Shown here piece after piece: positions 1-11,614 of a stretch of 64,000 nt of DNA. The stretch lies in assembly GCA_025765615.1 (NCBI GenBank), contig JAIVFJ010000027.1, positions 310,001 to 374,000 of the forward strand. The letters run 5' to 3'. The notes beneath the pieces are model-generated. The model was not told the DNA's origin and did no database searches. It saw only the letters and a list, made by a program, of their open reading frames with translations. The position numbers and the translations under genes are program-made. This DNA comes from Zopfochytrium polystomum (taxonomy: Eukaryota; Chytridiomycota; Chytridiomycetes; Chytridiales; Chytridiaceae). Every line of letters starts with the position of its first letter. Position 1 is the stretch's first letter.

Positions 1-3000
1 CGGTCTGGATGGATGCCGATGCGCGCGGCGCCGCCGCCGCCACCGCCACCCTGACCCGAGCCCAGTCCCGGTAGCCCCGTTGCTCCTGGTGCAGCTGACG
101 CCGCTGGGGGAGGAGGCGGCGGCGGTAGCATCGGAATGTCTCGCGTCGGCTCGACGCCCGGCGCACCGAAATCGGGGGGTTGCGTGCCAGGCGGTCCAGG
201 CGGCCCTGGAGGGAACCTCTCTGCACCGGATGTTCCTGGCGGTGGGGAGAACCCGAGATGTGCGGATGAAATGGCCGGGGAAGGCGACTGCTTACTCTCG
301 CCGGGCTGCTGGGGGTGTTGCGGCGACTGTTGTGGCTGTTGCTGCTGCTGCTGTTGTTGTTGTTGTTGTTGGTACTGCATGTACTGCTGCTGGTAATAAT
401 ACTGATAGTACTGCTGGTACATCTGTGCGTCGTAGGGGGTAATGTTGGAATTCGGTTGACCGGGAGGCTGTCCCGGACCTCCTGCGTCGCTGCCTACATT
501 GGGATTTCCATGATAGCCAGGGAACTCGGGACCACTACCGCCGCCGCCTGGTCCACCACGACCAAAACCAGGACCTCCTGCGGGCCCAGCGCCAGGCGGT
601 CCGCCTTGGAAAGCAGGGCCACCACCAGGGCCACCTTGGGGTCCCCCTGGGCCAAAGCCACCTCTCCCAAACCCTGGGCCACCCCTTTGGAACCCGCCGT
701 CTCCAGCGAACCCGCCCCTTCCCCTCCCAAACCCGCCCCTCCCGCCGCGGAACCCGCCGCCCCAGTCTCCGCGACCCCTGCCGCCGCGGAACCCAAAGCC
801 ACCGCCAAAACCGCCCCTCCCCATGCCCATACCGCCATCGTCTCCGCCCTCGGCCATTTGCTGCTGCTGCAGCAGGCGCGGAGCGTTCGGGTCTGGTTTC
901 CACCCGCCCTCGACAAAGGGTTCCTCGACAACCGTACCGCCTTCGATGGGTCCGCCGCCTCGGGGCGAAGTCGACAGCCAGCGCTTTTCGTTCTCGGACA
1001 TGCCATCGATAGTGAGCTCGATGGATCCGGTCATGTAGTCAAAGTGGTCTTTGGGGCCGAAGCCGCAACCCCAGCTTATCTATTCAATTCGATGGAGGAC
1101 GATGTGGATGTGAGGCATTGAGCGGCACACCACCGCATTCGGCGGACTTACTTTGACAGACATATCATCGATCATGGCGCCTTGTAAACTCTGCACAGCC
1201 GCTTCCGCTTCCTCTCGTGTGTACATCTTGATGAACGCGTTGAACTTTGGGTGATTGACCTTGCAAACATGAAAAAGAGTAATTTAGGAAGGAAGGGGAG
1301 GGATTTTGACCGAAATTTACTCACAAAGCACGATTCGACTCTCAGCCCTTGGAACAGACCCACAAGCTTGTCTTTCGTCATCCACTCTTGCACGCCGCCC
1401 ACGTAAACCGTGCGACTCAGTACTAGTTACGATAAGCGAGTGATAACGGATGAAGTCAGTATACAGAACCAACACGTAGCAAACAAATACCAGAAGAATA
1501 AAAATAAATCTAACTCAACTCCTCATGCTTCCTTCCGGCACGCTCGGGTCCTTTACTGCCCGCTTCCAGTCCGGTCCGGGGGGTGGCGGTGGCGGTCCAC
1601 GCGGCACCGGCGGTCGCCTGTCCATGGCCATGAAGCCGGGCGGCGGTGGACGGCCTCCGCCTCGTCCCAAAGGAGGGCCATCAGGACCGACTCCAGGTCC
1701 AGGAGCCGCTGCAGCCGCCGCCGAGGCCGCCGCCCCCACCCCGGCTCCCGAGCCAGGGTGCGCGGCCGCACCAGTGCCGGCAAAGCGGCGCTCCCAACTC
1801 CGGCTGCGGCTAGGCGGGCTCCGCGTGCGGCTCCTGCTGTTGCGTCTGCTCCTGCTCCTGCTCCTGCTCCTGCTGCGGCTCAAGCTGCGACTCGGGCCGC
1901 CTCCGCGGCCCCGCGCGCGGTCACGGTCGCGGTCGCGGTCTCGGTCTCGGTCTCTGTCGCGGTCTCGGTCGCGGTCGCGGTCCCTGTCCCGGTCCCGGTC
2001 CCGGTCCCGGTCGCGTGGGCTGCGACTGCGGCTGCGGTAACGTCCTGGTGGCGAGCGCGAGCGGAAGCTTCGCGGTCCGCCTCGGCGACTCGGGGAGCGC
2101 GAGCGCGAAGAGCCTCCGCCACGCCGCACGCGGCGCAAAGGGGGGCCGCCGCGGGGACCGGGGGAACGCGACCGCGAGCGGGAGCGGCCCGGCCGGAATC
2201 GGCTGCCACGAGACGGAGGCGAGCGGGAATGCCGGCGCCCCATCGTTCCTGCTGGAACGATGGTGCTGCTGTTGCTTCGGTCGCGGCCGCGGTCGAGGTC
2301 GCGGTCGAGGTCGGGTCCGCGGTGACGAGGTGGGGAGCGCGGAGGCTTCGGGGTGGTACTGTTGCCGTTGGCTTCATTGTTTGTTTGGCCGAAAGTATCG
2401 TTCGAGAGTGTGACCGCAGGGGGTTTGTCCTCTTGTTCCTGAGCTGTTACCACCGGATTTGAACTGCGTTACGAACAGACAAGCCCGATTGTTCCATTTT
2501 TTTTTAAATTTTTTTTTTCAGGGGAGGTGAAGTGGTTTGGTGAAGGTGGAGAAGGTGGAGAAGGTGTGTTGGGGTTTGGGTTTGATTTGATTAGTGTTTT
2601 TGGGTCACATTTCAACAGGTTTGGGTTGCTGTGAATGGAGAGAGGGAAGAGAGGTGTGGAAGGTCTCTCGAGTGGCCGTGATTGCATGTGGGAACGGCCA
2701 GTCTGTGCCCGTTTTGCGGGTACGAGGCGCCGGGAACCTGCGCCTCTGATGGCACCCGCGCCGGCAGTGAAAGACAACTGGGAGACACGACTCTTCGCCC
2801 GCCACATGCAATCACGGGGAGACTCGTCGATTGGACACCATCGGCCAGGTCGGCATTTCCGGTTGTTGAGGGGGAAGAACGCAATCAAAAACTGCTACAT
2901 AGAGGGAGGGAGATTTATTAGGATTCAGTGCCGCTCAAAGAGAAGAACTCTGCCGGTGCTGCCTCAGCTCCCAGTGACGGGAAGAGAAAACAAGCTATCC

Positions 3001-4785
3001 GCACAGACAAGACACGCCGGCCATTGCCTACGTCGCGCACCCGGGCGGCCGAGTAGTCAGCAAGCACCAACCACAGGAAAATTGATACCAATAAATTGTG
3101 CGGCAGTTTCCACGGCTTCACTCAAATTTACGAGACTTGAGGGAATTGGCTCCTGAACGTCGACCGTCGAATAATCATTCACAAATCATTGGGTCGAGTT
3201 TTCTGATCGCTTCCCTCCCAATTCTCGAACTTTTCTCATCCAATCCCGAGCGCCTTGGCGCAAAGTGATCGCATTCTCGAGGCAGTGTTTTTGAAAACAT
3301 GCCCTCGAACAAAAGTGCAGGCTAGGGAGGAAGCGAGGAAGACAGGAGGGGCTCACAGCTGTTAGTTATGTCACACTTACACATTCCCTAGGTTTACGGA
3401 AGACTCCGTTTTCGGCGGCTTGAACAGGAAGTCGTCATCGTCATCATAGTCGAAATCTGACGTTCTCTTCGGCGGTGCCGGCTTATCGATCTTTGGCGGA
3501 GAAGCGGACGGTCCAGTGGGCGCAGTAGACGCTGAAGGGTCAGCGGCCGCAACTGGAACATTAGTTATGGCAGATAGTCCAACAAGGGCAGCCAGTGGGT
3601 TAGCGAGAGAGTTCGCTGTGAGTCCGTTTCCACCCGCTGCTAGCCCAGCGCTGATGGTTCCGTCCGTCGAGCCACCAGTAGGTAAGAGGCTTGTTCCGAG
3701 TAAGGAACTCAAACCAGGAACGGAGCCAAGCAATGGAAGAATTCCAGCTAAATTAGTTCCTGCACCTGAGGTGGTAAAAGACGCTATGGTATTTAGAAGA
3801 TTGACGCTGAGAGGATCCAAGGCTGGCTGTGCCAGAGTCTCAGCAGTTGGATTAGGCGGAGGCGGTGGGGGAGGGATATCAGCTGTTCCGAGTCCAAGAT
3901 TCAGCCGTGGATCGCTTCTGGACGATACCGCCTTCGTCGATACCGATGGATCAAACGGCGACGCTAATATCATCATAGGACAGAAATTCACAGCATTAGA
4001 GCGCGCCAAGCACACAAGTTTAGTTGATATTTACCCATGGCTTCAACCGTAGTGTCCGGGAAGTAAGCTGTCTCCACAGCGTCTAACATTTCCGTGTTGA
4101 ACAGCGCCGATCTTTTCCACAGTTGAATAAGGCGTTTCATCCGCTCCTTCGTGAGGAATAAGGTCAGCCAAGCACCAAACAAGCGCTGGAAGAGGATCGT
4201 GAGGACAAACCTTGTCCTTGGCGTTGGCACTAAGCATGTGAGGAAACATACTCTCCAGCTTCTCCTCAAATCGCGAAATCATCGCTTGGGCCTCATGGTC
4301 GGGAAGAGCTTTTCCTGCACCGCGACAGATGGAGTCGATGAGGTAGAGGCCAGGTAGCTTTTGATCAGGGGAGCCCTTGACCACAAACCGCTCGATGGAG
4401 TGCACCACCGCCTTGTAATGCTGGGGAAGCGAGGGTGTTTCAGTATTGCGTGCCAGTTACCCTCTTTTTTGGCGAGAAACAATCAAAGAGAGACAGCAGG
4501 TAGATGTGACAGGAGCAGTTGACCATCAGTCGATGGACGCCCCCCCTCAGGTGGAAGAAACCAAACGTCATTTTCCGAAGGGGATCCCACAAATGCGATC
4601 CGTCGCACGAACGGACGCACGCAGGCACGCACGCAGGCACGCACGCACGCACGCACCCTCGCGCACTTGAACGCGGCCTTTGTCACAGCAGCAATCTTCG
4701 ATGCCGAGATGGGGGGGCGGGACTCGGCCACGCCAGCCATCTCGCGGTCGAACTCGGCCGTGGGGTTGGTGCCGGCGTCGCTCAT
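1..4785 (-). CDS. seb1: Nrd1/Seb1/SCAF8-like transcription termination factor (3' end beyond window)
   Basis: Nuclear RNA-binding factor that couples the RNA polymerase II C-terminal domain to termination and 3' processing (family knowledge). Eight exons read cleanly: 4785-4657, 4420-4211, 4185-4035, 3963-3381, 2463-1520, 1422-1325, 1259-1152 and 1079 to the left edge; all phases agree. Exons 1-3 form a CID (FDREMAGVAESRPP, then HYKAVVHSIERF and GLYLIDSICR). Exon 4 is a Pro/Ala/Gly linker ending in an acidic DDDDD patch. Exon 5 is an RS/RD-rich region. Exons 6-8 encode the diagnostic RRM unit: SMRILSRTVYVGGV, then NHPKFNAFIKMYTREEAEAA, then WGCGFGPKDHFDY and PIEGGTVVEEP, the SCAF/Seb1-specific extension. 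An RGG/FGG-rich and poly-Gln tail follows and is still open at base 1. The start ATG at 4785 is chosen because it opens the CID. A 917-nt intron (3380-2464) is unusually long for the region. Confidence 0.93.
1917..2015 (-). repeat. Hexanucleotide repeat encoding an Arg-Asp run inside the Seb1-like gene
   Basis: Read on the minus strand, a near-perfect GACCGC/GACCGG-type hexamer array encodes about twenty consecutive Arg-Asp dipeptides between two Arg-Ser blocks. The array stays in frame, and third-position differences between units show it has been kept as coding sequence. Such RD/RS segments are typical of nuclear RNA-processing factors. Confidence 0.85.
2464..3380 (-). other. Long intron of the Seb1-like gene with an inverted repeat
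   Basis: Bounded on the minus strand by donor GTAAGTG (3380) and acceptor AACGCAG (2464); it restores the frame between LGNV and SNPVVTAQ. Inside, 16 nt at about 2680-2695 (CCGTGATTGCATGTGG) recur in inverted orientation at about 2802-2817, with GC-rich smaller hairpins between, so about 140 nt could fold as one stem-loop. A T-rich tract lies near the acceptor. I see no convincing coding exon within it. Confidence 0.6.
4612..4655 (+). repeat. ACGC/AGGC tetranucleotide repeat at the first 5' splice site of the Seb1-like gene
   Basis: Plus-strand ACGC units with AGGC interruptions. On the gene strand the repeat reads GTGCGTGCGTGC and begins exactly at the end of exon 1, so several overlapping GT donors are available. 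The donor after AGG at 4657 joins FKCAR to HYKAVVHS in phase. Confidence 0.75.
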
Positions 4786-5373
4786 TTACGTTGCCGTCCC
4801 TCCGTCCGGTTGATGATTTTTTCTCCTCTTTTTCCCTCTCTCTTTGCAAGAACGACCCGTCCGCAAATATTCACAAATAGCAAGGGTCTTGCCCCTGCTT
4901 GTCTTTCCAATGGTTTTTTTTTTTTCTTTCTTTCGAAAGCCATTCGGCTGACATGTTATCGAGCGGCAGCATGGTGGTGGCAGCAGCCGCAGCGTTAGGG
5001 GCGGTAGGGGCGGTGGGGGCGGTGGAGGACACGCGAAGGCGACCGCAAGCGCATGGGCGACGGCTGGGGCTACCTCTGGCAGAGTCAGGAGCGATGCGAT
5101 GGTGGGGGCAACGGTGGCTGCAGACGTCTTCATGGATAATTGAAAAGGGGCTAGATGCAGGACTTCATGAATGGGGGCTAGAAATAACGGAACCCCTAAT
5201 AATATGGTATAGAGGATTCGTTTTATTGCAGTTAGGGACAAACAGTCAAGTGGGACGAGCCAGAATGGAGTACGATCAAACTCCAAATAACAGAAGAAAA
5301 AAAAAAAAAAAAACGAAATTGTCCTCGAGGCAAGCACGGGGGTTGCATGCGGAGAGGACTGAAACAGGGCAAA

Positions 5374-6435
5374 TCAGGACGACGCAGATGCCTCCTTCAC
5401 CTCGGAGGTTGGGGCCTTCCCAAAGAGCGCACTGAGGGAGGCGTCAGAGGCGGCACCTCCAGCAGCAGCCTTCCGGCGCTTTGCGGCCAAATAGTTGCTC
5501 TTCATCTTGAGGTAGTCCTTGTGCAAGCCGCACTCGGTCTTCTCCTGACCGGCCCACCGGCCATCGCGTTCTCCCTGTCCCGGGGCGGTTGGGGCTGTAG
5601 AGTGCCAGTCGCCGATCGATTTGTAGCCCTGATCGTGGAGGGGGTTGTAGGGAACATCGTGCTCCTTGACGTACGACCACACTTCGTCGAAGCCCCAGGA
5701 GGCGAGGACGTTCAGCTTCAACATAGGAGGCGAAACGGACGTGTCCAGCTCAAGGATGGGAATGTTGGAGCGGGAGGCTCCCTGGGAGCGCCGCCGACCG
5801 GTAATCATAACCTGGGCGTTGTGTGCCACCGCTGACCGGCGGCCGGGCTCAACCTTCACAAGATAGTCGTACACGTCGGCGTCCCGCTCCCACAACCGCT
5901 CGCCGTGGTGTGCCTCAAACTCTGCAACGGTGGAGAAGCCGTCGGGCTTAAAGGTGTGAAGAGTCGTCTCGTACTTGGAGGCGGCGCGCTGAGCGAGGGC
6001 GAGGGTCTCGGGAAAGTGGTAGAGGGTGTCGATGAAGATGAGGGGAACTGTTCGATCGGGGAACGCCGAGCTGGTGAGCTTGTGAATCATGTCGCGGATA
6101 ACAAGGCCGGTGAGACCAAACGCCGTTGATTGAATAAGGCCAGGCAGCGACACAAGGGCCCACGAGAGAATCTGCTGGGGAGCGAGGGTGGAAAGTGAGG
6201 CATTGAGGAACGCCAAATATTCGGGTGTCATTGGCAGGGTGGGCTGCAGCTGCTGGGGCGAGTCCAACTGCTGCTGCTGGGCGCCGAAAGTTGCGACGGA
6301 CTCTGGGGTGAGCTGAGTGGAGGAGGCCCGCTTGCGGCTTCCCGAGGCAGTGGCCTGCAGCTGCGGTTGAGCGGAGGCTGGGGCATCGACAAAGACGAAG
6401 CCGTCGGTAGTGGAGGAGGAAGTTGAGGAGACCAT
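5374..6435 (-). CDS. MET16: Phosphoadenosine phosphosulfate reductase (PAPS reductase)
   Basis: Reduces PAPS to sulfite with thioredoxin in assimilatory sulfate reduction, in the cytosol (family knowledge). Single uninterrupted exon of 353 aa. After about 85 residues of Ser/Gln-rich leader comes the PAPS-reductase fold: QSTAFGLTGLVIRDM (nucleotide-binding loop region), FIDTLYHFPET, and TGRRRSQGASR. The C-terminal catalytic cysteine motif is ECGLHKDY at about residues 301-308, matching the family ECG(I/L)H signature, preceded by GDWHST where most relatives have GDYHST. A short Ala/Lys tail follows. It is divergent from the beta-propeller-like gene to its right, with about 530 nt of AT-richer sequence between them. 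Confidence 0.93.
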   Translation of the reverse strand: MVSSTSSSTTDGFVFVDAPASAQPQLQATASGSRKRASSTQLTPESVATFGAQQQQLDSPQQLQPTLPMTPEYLAFLNASLSTLAPQQILSWALVSLPGLIQSTAFGLTGLVIRDMIHKLTSSAFPDRTVPLIFIDTLYHFPETLALAQRAASKYETTLHTFKPDGFSTVAEFEAHHGERLWERDADVYDYLVKVEPGRRSAVAHNAQVMITGRRRSQGASRSNIPILELDTSVSPPMLKLNVLASWGFDEVWSYVKEHDVPYNPLHDQGYKSIGDWHSTAPTAPGQGERDGRWAGQEKTECGLHKDYLKMKSNYLAAKRRKAAAGGAASDASLSALFGKAPTSEVKEASASS

Positions 6436-6965
6436 CTTTGCGGAGGGTGCTGGTAGAACGCGGCTGCGGAGTCAGGGCGGGGAAGTATGCGTTTGGTGAG
6501 TGGAATACGCGTAAGTATTTATTGGTTCTTGTGTTTACAAATGGAGAAAGAAAGGCAATCAAAAAGAAGAAAAAGGCAAGAGAGAAAGAGGGAAAAATCG
6601 GGTGTGTGCGTGTGTGTCCGCCGCAACCTTCAGTTTGAGTTGATTGATTTGCGATCATGCAATTTCGAATATGGATCTCGGATCGCACCATCGAGACACT
6701 CGCCCATTGGCTGTTGCTCACGCAACGCGAGCGCAATCGCCTGCTTCATAACAAACAAACAAATATGCTGACAGAGAAACATGTGCGGCGACGCGCAAAT
6801 ATTCGGCCCTGGGCGGAAAAAAAGGGGTGCTTCAAATTATTTCAAATTGGGGGACAGCAAAGCTCAAATATTGGACTGGGCAAATTTTGTGCCCACCTCA
6901 AGTCAAAACAGTGGCCCGCAATTTTTGGAGCACCGCACCCACTGACAACAACGCTCAAATAATAG
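6436..6965. other. Divergent intergenic region, no gene seen
   Basis: Lies between the MET16-like start (minus) and the beta-propeller-like gene (plus). It is purine-rich near the MET16 side (GAAAGAAAGG-type stretches) and AT-rich around 6740-6960. I see no supported coding sequence. Confidence 0.5.
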
Positions 6966-8059
6966 ATGCACGGATCCCTCTGCTCCTTCTCGCGCCAGCC
7001 GCCGCGTCCGCCCACCACCACCTGTGGAGACGTGATGGTGGGCAACGGCCGTCGGACGCCGCGGCGGGAATTTCTCATATATCGCAATAATACATCGCAA
7101 CTGTTCTTTGGACTGTGGACCGTGCTGGCCGAACCGTCGTCGGACGGACAAGCTGCACCCGCGCTCGTTTCCTTGGCTGTGTCACCGCACGGCAATGCCA
7201 TCGCAGGCGTGACGAGCGATGGCGATGCGGTTGTGTTTGACAACCAAACAAGTACTTGGAGGCCCTCGACTCGATCGATGGGACGGAAGGTCTCCTGTTC
7301 TCCAAGATTACCGTCTGCGACGACCTCTCCATCTACACGTTGACTCCAGGCGACGACATTTACATGACCGTGCTGACCGACTCGGAAAATTCGCTGAACG
7401 GAGGCGGCGGTGGCGACGGGGGAGGGGAAGGCGGCGGCGACGGTGTTTCGTCGCTCGCTCCCTTGTGGTCAGAGGTCAATGGGTCGTTGATTGATATAGT
7501 CTGCACGCCGACAAGCCTCTTTTGCGTTCAAAGGGACGGCACCGTGGTCGAGTTAGACCAAGGGGACGGCACGTGGAACGTCGTGGGTCAGGGGCCCGAC
7601 CGTCCAAACGGTCTCGACGAAGCGATTATCATGATCGGTGGAAGCGCTGTCGACGGAGTTGCGTTCTACGGACTTGCGCTCAGCGGGAAGCTGTGGAAAG
7701 TGGAGCGACCATCGGGTGACGGCTGCGACGGCTGCGGCGGCAATTTTACGTGGTCGGTAGTGCAGGATCCAACGAGGGGCGGCGCTGGCGGCGGCGTCGG
7801 GCCTGTCGTTTCGACGATCGCGTCGTCGACGGCCGTGTTTGGGGTTCGCGCGGACGGGGGCGGCGGCGGCGGGGGTACGGCCGCGACGAGGCCGGGGGTG
7901 GTGGTGTGGATGGAGCGGCTTGGGTGGATGACTGTGTCGCCGTGCGACCTGGGGCAGCAGCAATTGCAGGTGGCGGCGGGCGCGTCGCTCGTGGTTGTCG
8001 CGGACGAGAGGGGTGGCTCGGGAAGTTGCGTGCGGGTGGGCACGGTGCCACTGTTGTGA
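6966..8059 (+). CDS. Beta-propeller-like repeat protein, reading frame broken once near 7245
   Basis: Two overlapping open frames together read as one protein with propeller-like blades: ALVSLAVSPHGNAIAG then SDGDAVVFDN (first frame), and later LIDIVCTPTSLFCVQRDG, SAVDGVAFYGLALSGKLWKV and TAVFGVRADGG (second frame). The blade pattern, with a small-residue strand followed by G-x-hydrophobic and W/F, recalls tectonin/RCC1-like repeats; the exact family is not established. The frame changes between 7241 and 7256 around CAAACAAGTACTTGG. One extra base would give a smooth reading from FDNQT into KYLEALDS. No plausible GT-AG intron of normal size explains it. Glycine-rich loops (about 7400-7445 and 7855-7875) interrupt the blades. 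The start is uncertain; upstream exons are possible. Confidence 0.55.
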
Positions 8060-8604
8060 AGTGACGCCGAAGTAACACTTCGTGCGTTCGTCGGTTTGTC
8101 TTTCAATCTTTCACATGGGAAGAAGATATGGAGGAGGAGATGACGTCGTTCGAAGCGCGTCGGCGGCGCCTTGCCACCCAATCATTTCCCGCCCCCATCT
8201 TTTGGGGATGAGAGTGTGTTTTGGTTCGAGAGAGAAAGAAAGAAAGAACAGAAAGAATGAAAGAAAGCTTTTTGCAGTAAATATTTATTGGTTGGATCTG
8301 CAATTCATGACAAGTGAGCATTTGTCTCAATCTGCCTGTCTGTCTCTCTCTCTCTCTCTCCTTCTCTCTCTCTCTCTCTGTCCCTCTCGCTCTCTATCAT
8401 TCGACCAGAGATCCCCCAAAAATTCATCCCCCAACAACTCTTTCGAATGAATCTATCTTTTTTTCTTTCCTTTTTTTTTTTTTTTTTTTTTTTTTTGGTT
8501 TGTTTGCTTTGGCCTTTTTTGTTATTCTGATAATCCTCTCCCACACAAACTATAGTATAAGAAAAGAACGGTTGTTCCCTCTCACTCACTCACACTCTCT
8601 CGCC
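8060..8604. other. Promoter/leader region of BTA1 with (CT)n and poly-T tracts
   Basis: No gene. Contains a coding-strand CT-dinucleotide tract at about 8342-8380 (roughly 225-265 nt before the BTA1 start), a T run at about 8467-8497, and a CTCACTCACTCACACTCTCT leader ending just before the ATG. Confidence 0.6.
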
Positions 8605-11600
8605 ATGCCGCCAAAGACCTCCCCCTCCATCACCCCGACTCCGCGCAACAAGCACGTCCCGTCCGCGCACTCGGGCGCCGGCGTGCGTGTCGGCGTCGGC
8701 GCGCGCCTCAAGCACGCCTCAAAGCCGCGCGCCCTCTGGCAGTACAAGCGCGTCTACTCGGCTGTCCTCCTCGCCGTCCTCCTCCCGTTCGTCGCCTCCG
8801 ACTACCTGCCCCAGACCTCCTTCATCGGCTCGCTGAAGCAGTCCCTCAAGGATCGCTTCACCGCAATCAAGTACATGCCGTCAGGAGTCCTCTTCGCCGC
8901 CCTCGTGGGCCTTCTCGTCGTCGTCGGCGTCCTGGCCACAAGCGGCAGGGCCTACCTTCGCTTCGCGTACAACTGCTTCATCAAGCCTTTCTTGAAGAAG
9001 AAGGTCAACGGTGTCGACAGCCAGGAACACCAGAACCGTCTTGAAGCCTTCTACGAGGGGCAGGCCGATATCTACGACGAAACACGGAAGCGGTGAGTTT
9101 TGTGGATGAGTGGAAGGGACACTTTTTTGTTTTTGGTCCTTCTTTCTTCATTCTCATACTTTGAGGATGCGCCTTGCAGACTTCTTCGCGGCCGTTCTAC
9201 CATGCTCAAACTCTGCGCTGCCCAGCTGGCCCAATTCTACCCGGTCCGATTTGCCAACGACTTCCAGGTCGGTCGTGCCGGTGAAACCGTCTCCGACCCA
9301 GCGGTGCTTCCGTCTCCTCCCATTTCCCCCTCGATCTTGGCCAACTCCGACAAGCGCTACGCCTGGGTGGACATCGGCGGCGGTACCGGCTCCAACATCG
9401 AGCTGATGAACCAGTTCTTCCCCATCCGTAACTTCGACAAAGTTTACCTCGTAGACATCACCCCTAGTCTGTGCAAGGTCGCCGAAGAGCGCTTCCGCCG
9501 TCTGGGATGGACCAACGTCACCGTCGTCTGCATGGACGCCACAAAGTTTGCAATCCCTAAGGAAGACGGGGAAGACCTGGAAATCGCCTTGATCACAATG
9601 AGCTACTCGCTTAGCATGATGGAATCTTTCTACCCGCTTCTCGACCGCCTCGTGACTGTCCTCTCACCCACTGGTATCTTTGGTGTTGCAGACTTTTACA
9701 TCTCTCCGAAACGCTCTGCCGACTCGACTCGCCAGCTTTCGTGGCTGATGCGCTGGTTCTGGGCGATCTGGTTCGACCTCGACAACATCTACCTTCACCA
9801 CTCGCGTCGCGACTACTTGGAGCACAAATTCAAGACCATCAAGGCTCTCAACGGCAAGAACCACTTTGTCCGGCCTTTTGTCACCATTCCGTACTACGTT
9901 TGGATTGGAGCTCAGCAGGGTGCTGAGCTCGCGCCGCTCGCGGAAAAAGCCGCCGAGAAGCTGGACGCGGACAACCTCTCAGAGGATGAGGACAATGACG
10001 AGGCTGCCGCCGCCGCCGGAACTGAGTTTGTCGCACCAGACCTCTCGACTAAAGTGCTGCCGCACGTATCGAGTGACCACGTCCACGGACAAGGCCTCCG
10101 CTGGCGCCAACCCTTTGACCCGGCCCTTATTCCACGGTTTTCCACCTACATTTACGCTTTTGCATGGGAGGACCCAGCTGTCGACCTTCAGTTCCTCGAC
10201 CTTACGCGTCGCGACAAGATGCTCATCATTACATCCGGTGGCTGCAACGCGCTCGAGTACGCTGCGAAAGTCGGTCCAGCGCGCATTCACTGCGTCGACC
10301 TGAACCCGTGCCAGAACAACATGCTCGAACTTAAGCTGGCTGGTCTGTCTGCCCTTCAGTACCAGGACTTCTGGAGACTGTTTGGCGAAGGCTTTATTCC
10401 CAACTTCTCCGGTGTCTTGGACACGCACTTGAGCCCTTACCTTTCTCCTTACGCGTACCACTTCTGGAAGGAGACCTCCGGGTTCAAGAACCTTTTCAAG
10501 ACCGGCTGCTCAGGCCTTGCCATCCGCGTTTTCCACTTTGTTATGCGCGCTCGGGGTCTTCAGGGCGTTGTTACGCGGATGTGCGAAGCCGACACCATTG
10601 AGGAGCAGATTGCTATCTGGGAGAAGGATGTCCGTCCTCACTTCTTGAGCAAGTGGTTGATCATGCTCTTGAACAACGACCGGTTCCTGTGGGGTGCTCT
10701 GGGTGTCCCACCAGCGCAGATGCAGATGCTTTTGGAAGAGGGTGAGTTGTTGCTGCTTTTCTTTTTCTGTTTGCTTCAGAGTTTGCGATGATGGCTGCGC
10801 TTGCCCCTGTCCTGTCCTCTCCACTTGGCGATATTTGCTTCACTGCAACTATTTGCTTCTTTCAGAACGGGAGTTCAACCTCTCCGTCAATGAGTAGAGC
10901 TCAACCTCTCTCAAACTCCGCAATGCTCTGCATCTCTCGCAGCGTTGCACTCCATCGTCGCTTCAACGCGGCAATATGGGCTGACCTTAACGTCCCCGTG
11001 CCTCCCCCACAATTCCCCAACTCCTTTGGCTTCTTTTCGCCATTGTGTTGCATGTTCTGCACCCGCTGTGCGTTTCCTGCCCTCGTCCTTCTGCACTCCG
11101 TCACTCACCCACAGGCTCCGCGTACGAGTACATGGTGAACACTCTCGACCCGATCATCCGAAACTCTCACCTCAAGACAAGCAACTACTTCTACTACATG
11201 CCATTGATGCTTCGCTACAACTCCCAAAACGCGCCGACGTACCTTACCCGCGAGGGATTCGAGACACTCACGAGCGACCCGTCTCGATTGGATGCCATCA
11301 AGATCCACACCGCGACCATCGTCGATGTCCTGTCGAAGGAAATTGCAGACGGTGAGCTCACCCGTGTCATCCTCATGGACCACCTGGACTGGTTCAGCCC
11401 GGAGGACGCCACGGCCGAGATCCGCGCGGTGAAGAAGAAGATGGAGGTCGGTGGACGTGTCTACTGGCGTAGTGCTGGCAAGTACCCGTGGTACAACAGT
11501 CTCTTCGAGGAGGAGGGCTTCAAGGTCTCGCCATGCCAGATTAGGGAGGAAGGTAATATGTACATTGACCGCGTCAACATGTACGCGTCCTTCTGGTGCG

Positions 11601-11614
11601 GTGTGAAACTGTAG
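8605..11614 (+). CDS. BTA1: Betaine lipid (DGTS) synthase, fungal BTA1 type
   Basis: Makes diacylglyceryl-N,N,N-trimethylhomoserine from diacylglycerol and S-adenosylmethionine, a phosphorus-free membrane lipid (family knowledge). Exons 8605-9092, 9180-10741 and 11115-11614 sum to 849 aa plus stop, with GTGAGT donors and CAG acceptors. The N-terminus has two hydrophobic segments (YSAVLLAVLLPFVASDYL and LFAALVGLLVVVGVLA). The first half is a class I methyltransferase (VDIGGGTGSN, then VDITPSLCKVAEERF), equivalent to bacterial BtaB. The second half, from about residue 470, is BtaA-like (FAWEDPAVDLQFL, ITSGGCNALEYA, VDLNPCQNNMLELK, then MDHLDWFSPE and GGRVYWRSAG). BtaB-then-BtaA is the order found in fungi, the reverse of green algae. 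Acidic linker DNLSEDEDNDEAA separates the halves. Confidence 0.96.

Noticed and set aside
80..1121. Plus-strand frames with poly-Leu/poly-Cys runs
   Set aside because: Antisense of the poly-Gln and Gly-rich tail of the Seb1-like gene.
1410..2462. Long plus-strand open frame of 350 codons rich in Arg/Ala/Val
   Set aside because: It is the antisense of the RS/RD-rich exon of the Seb1-like gene; the hexanucleotide repeat keeps all frames open.
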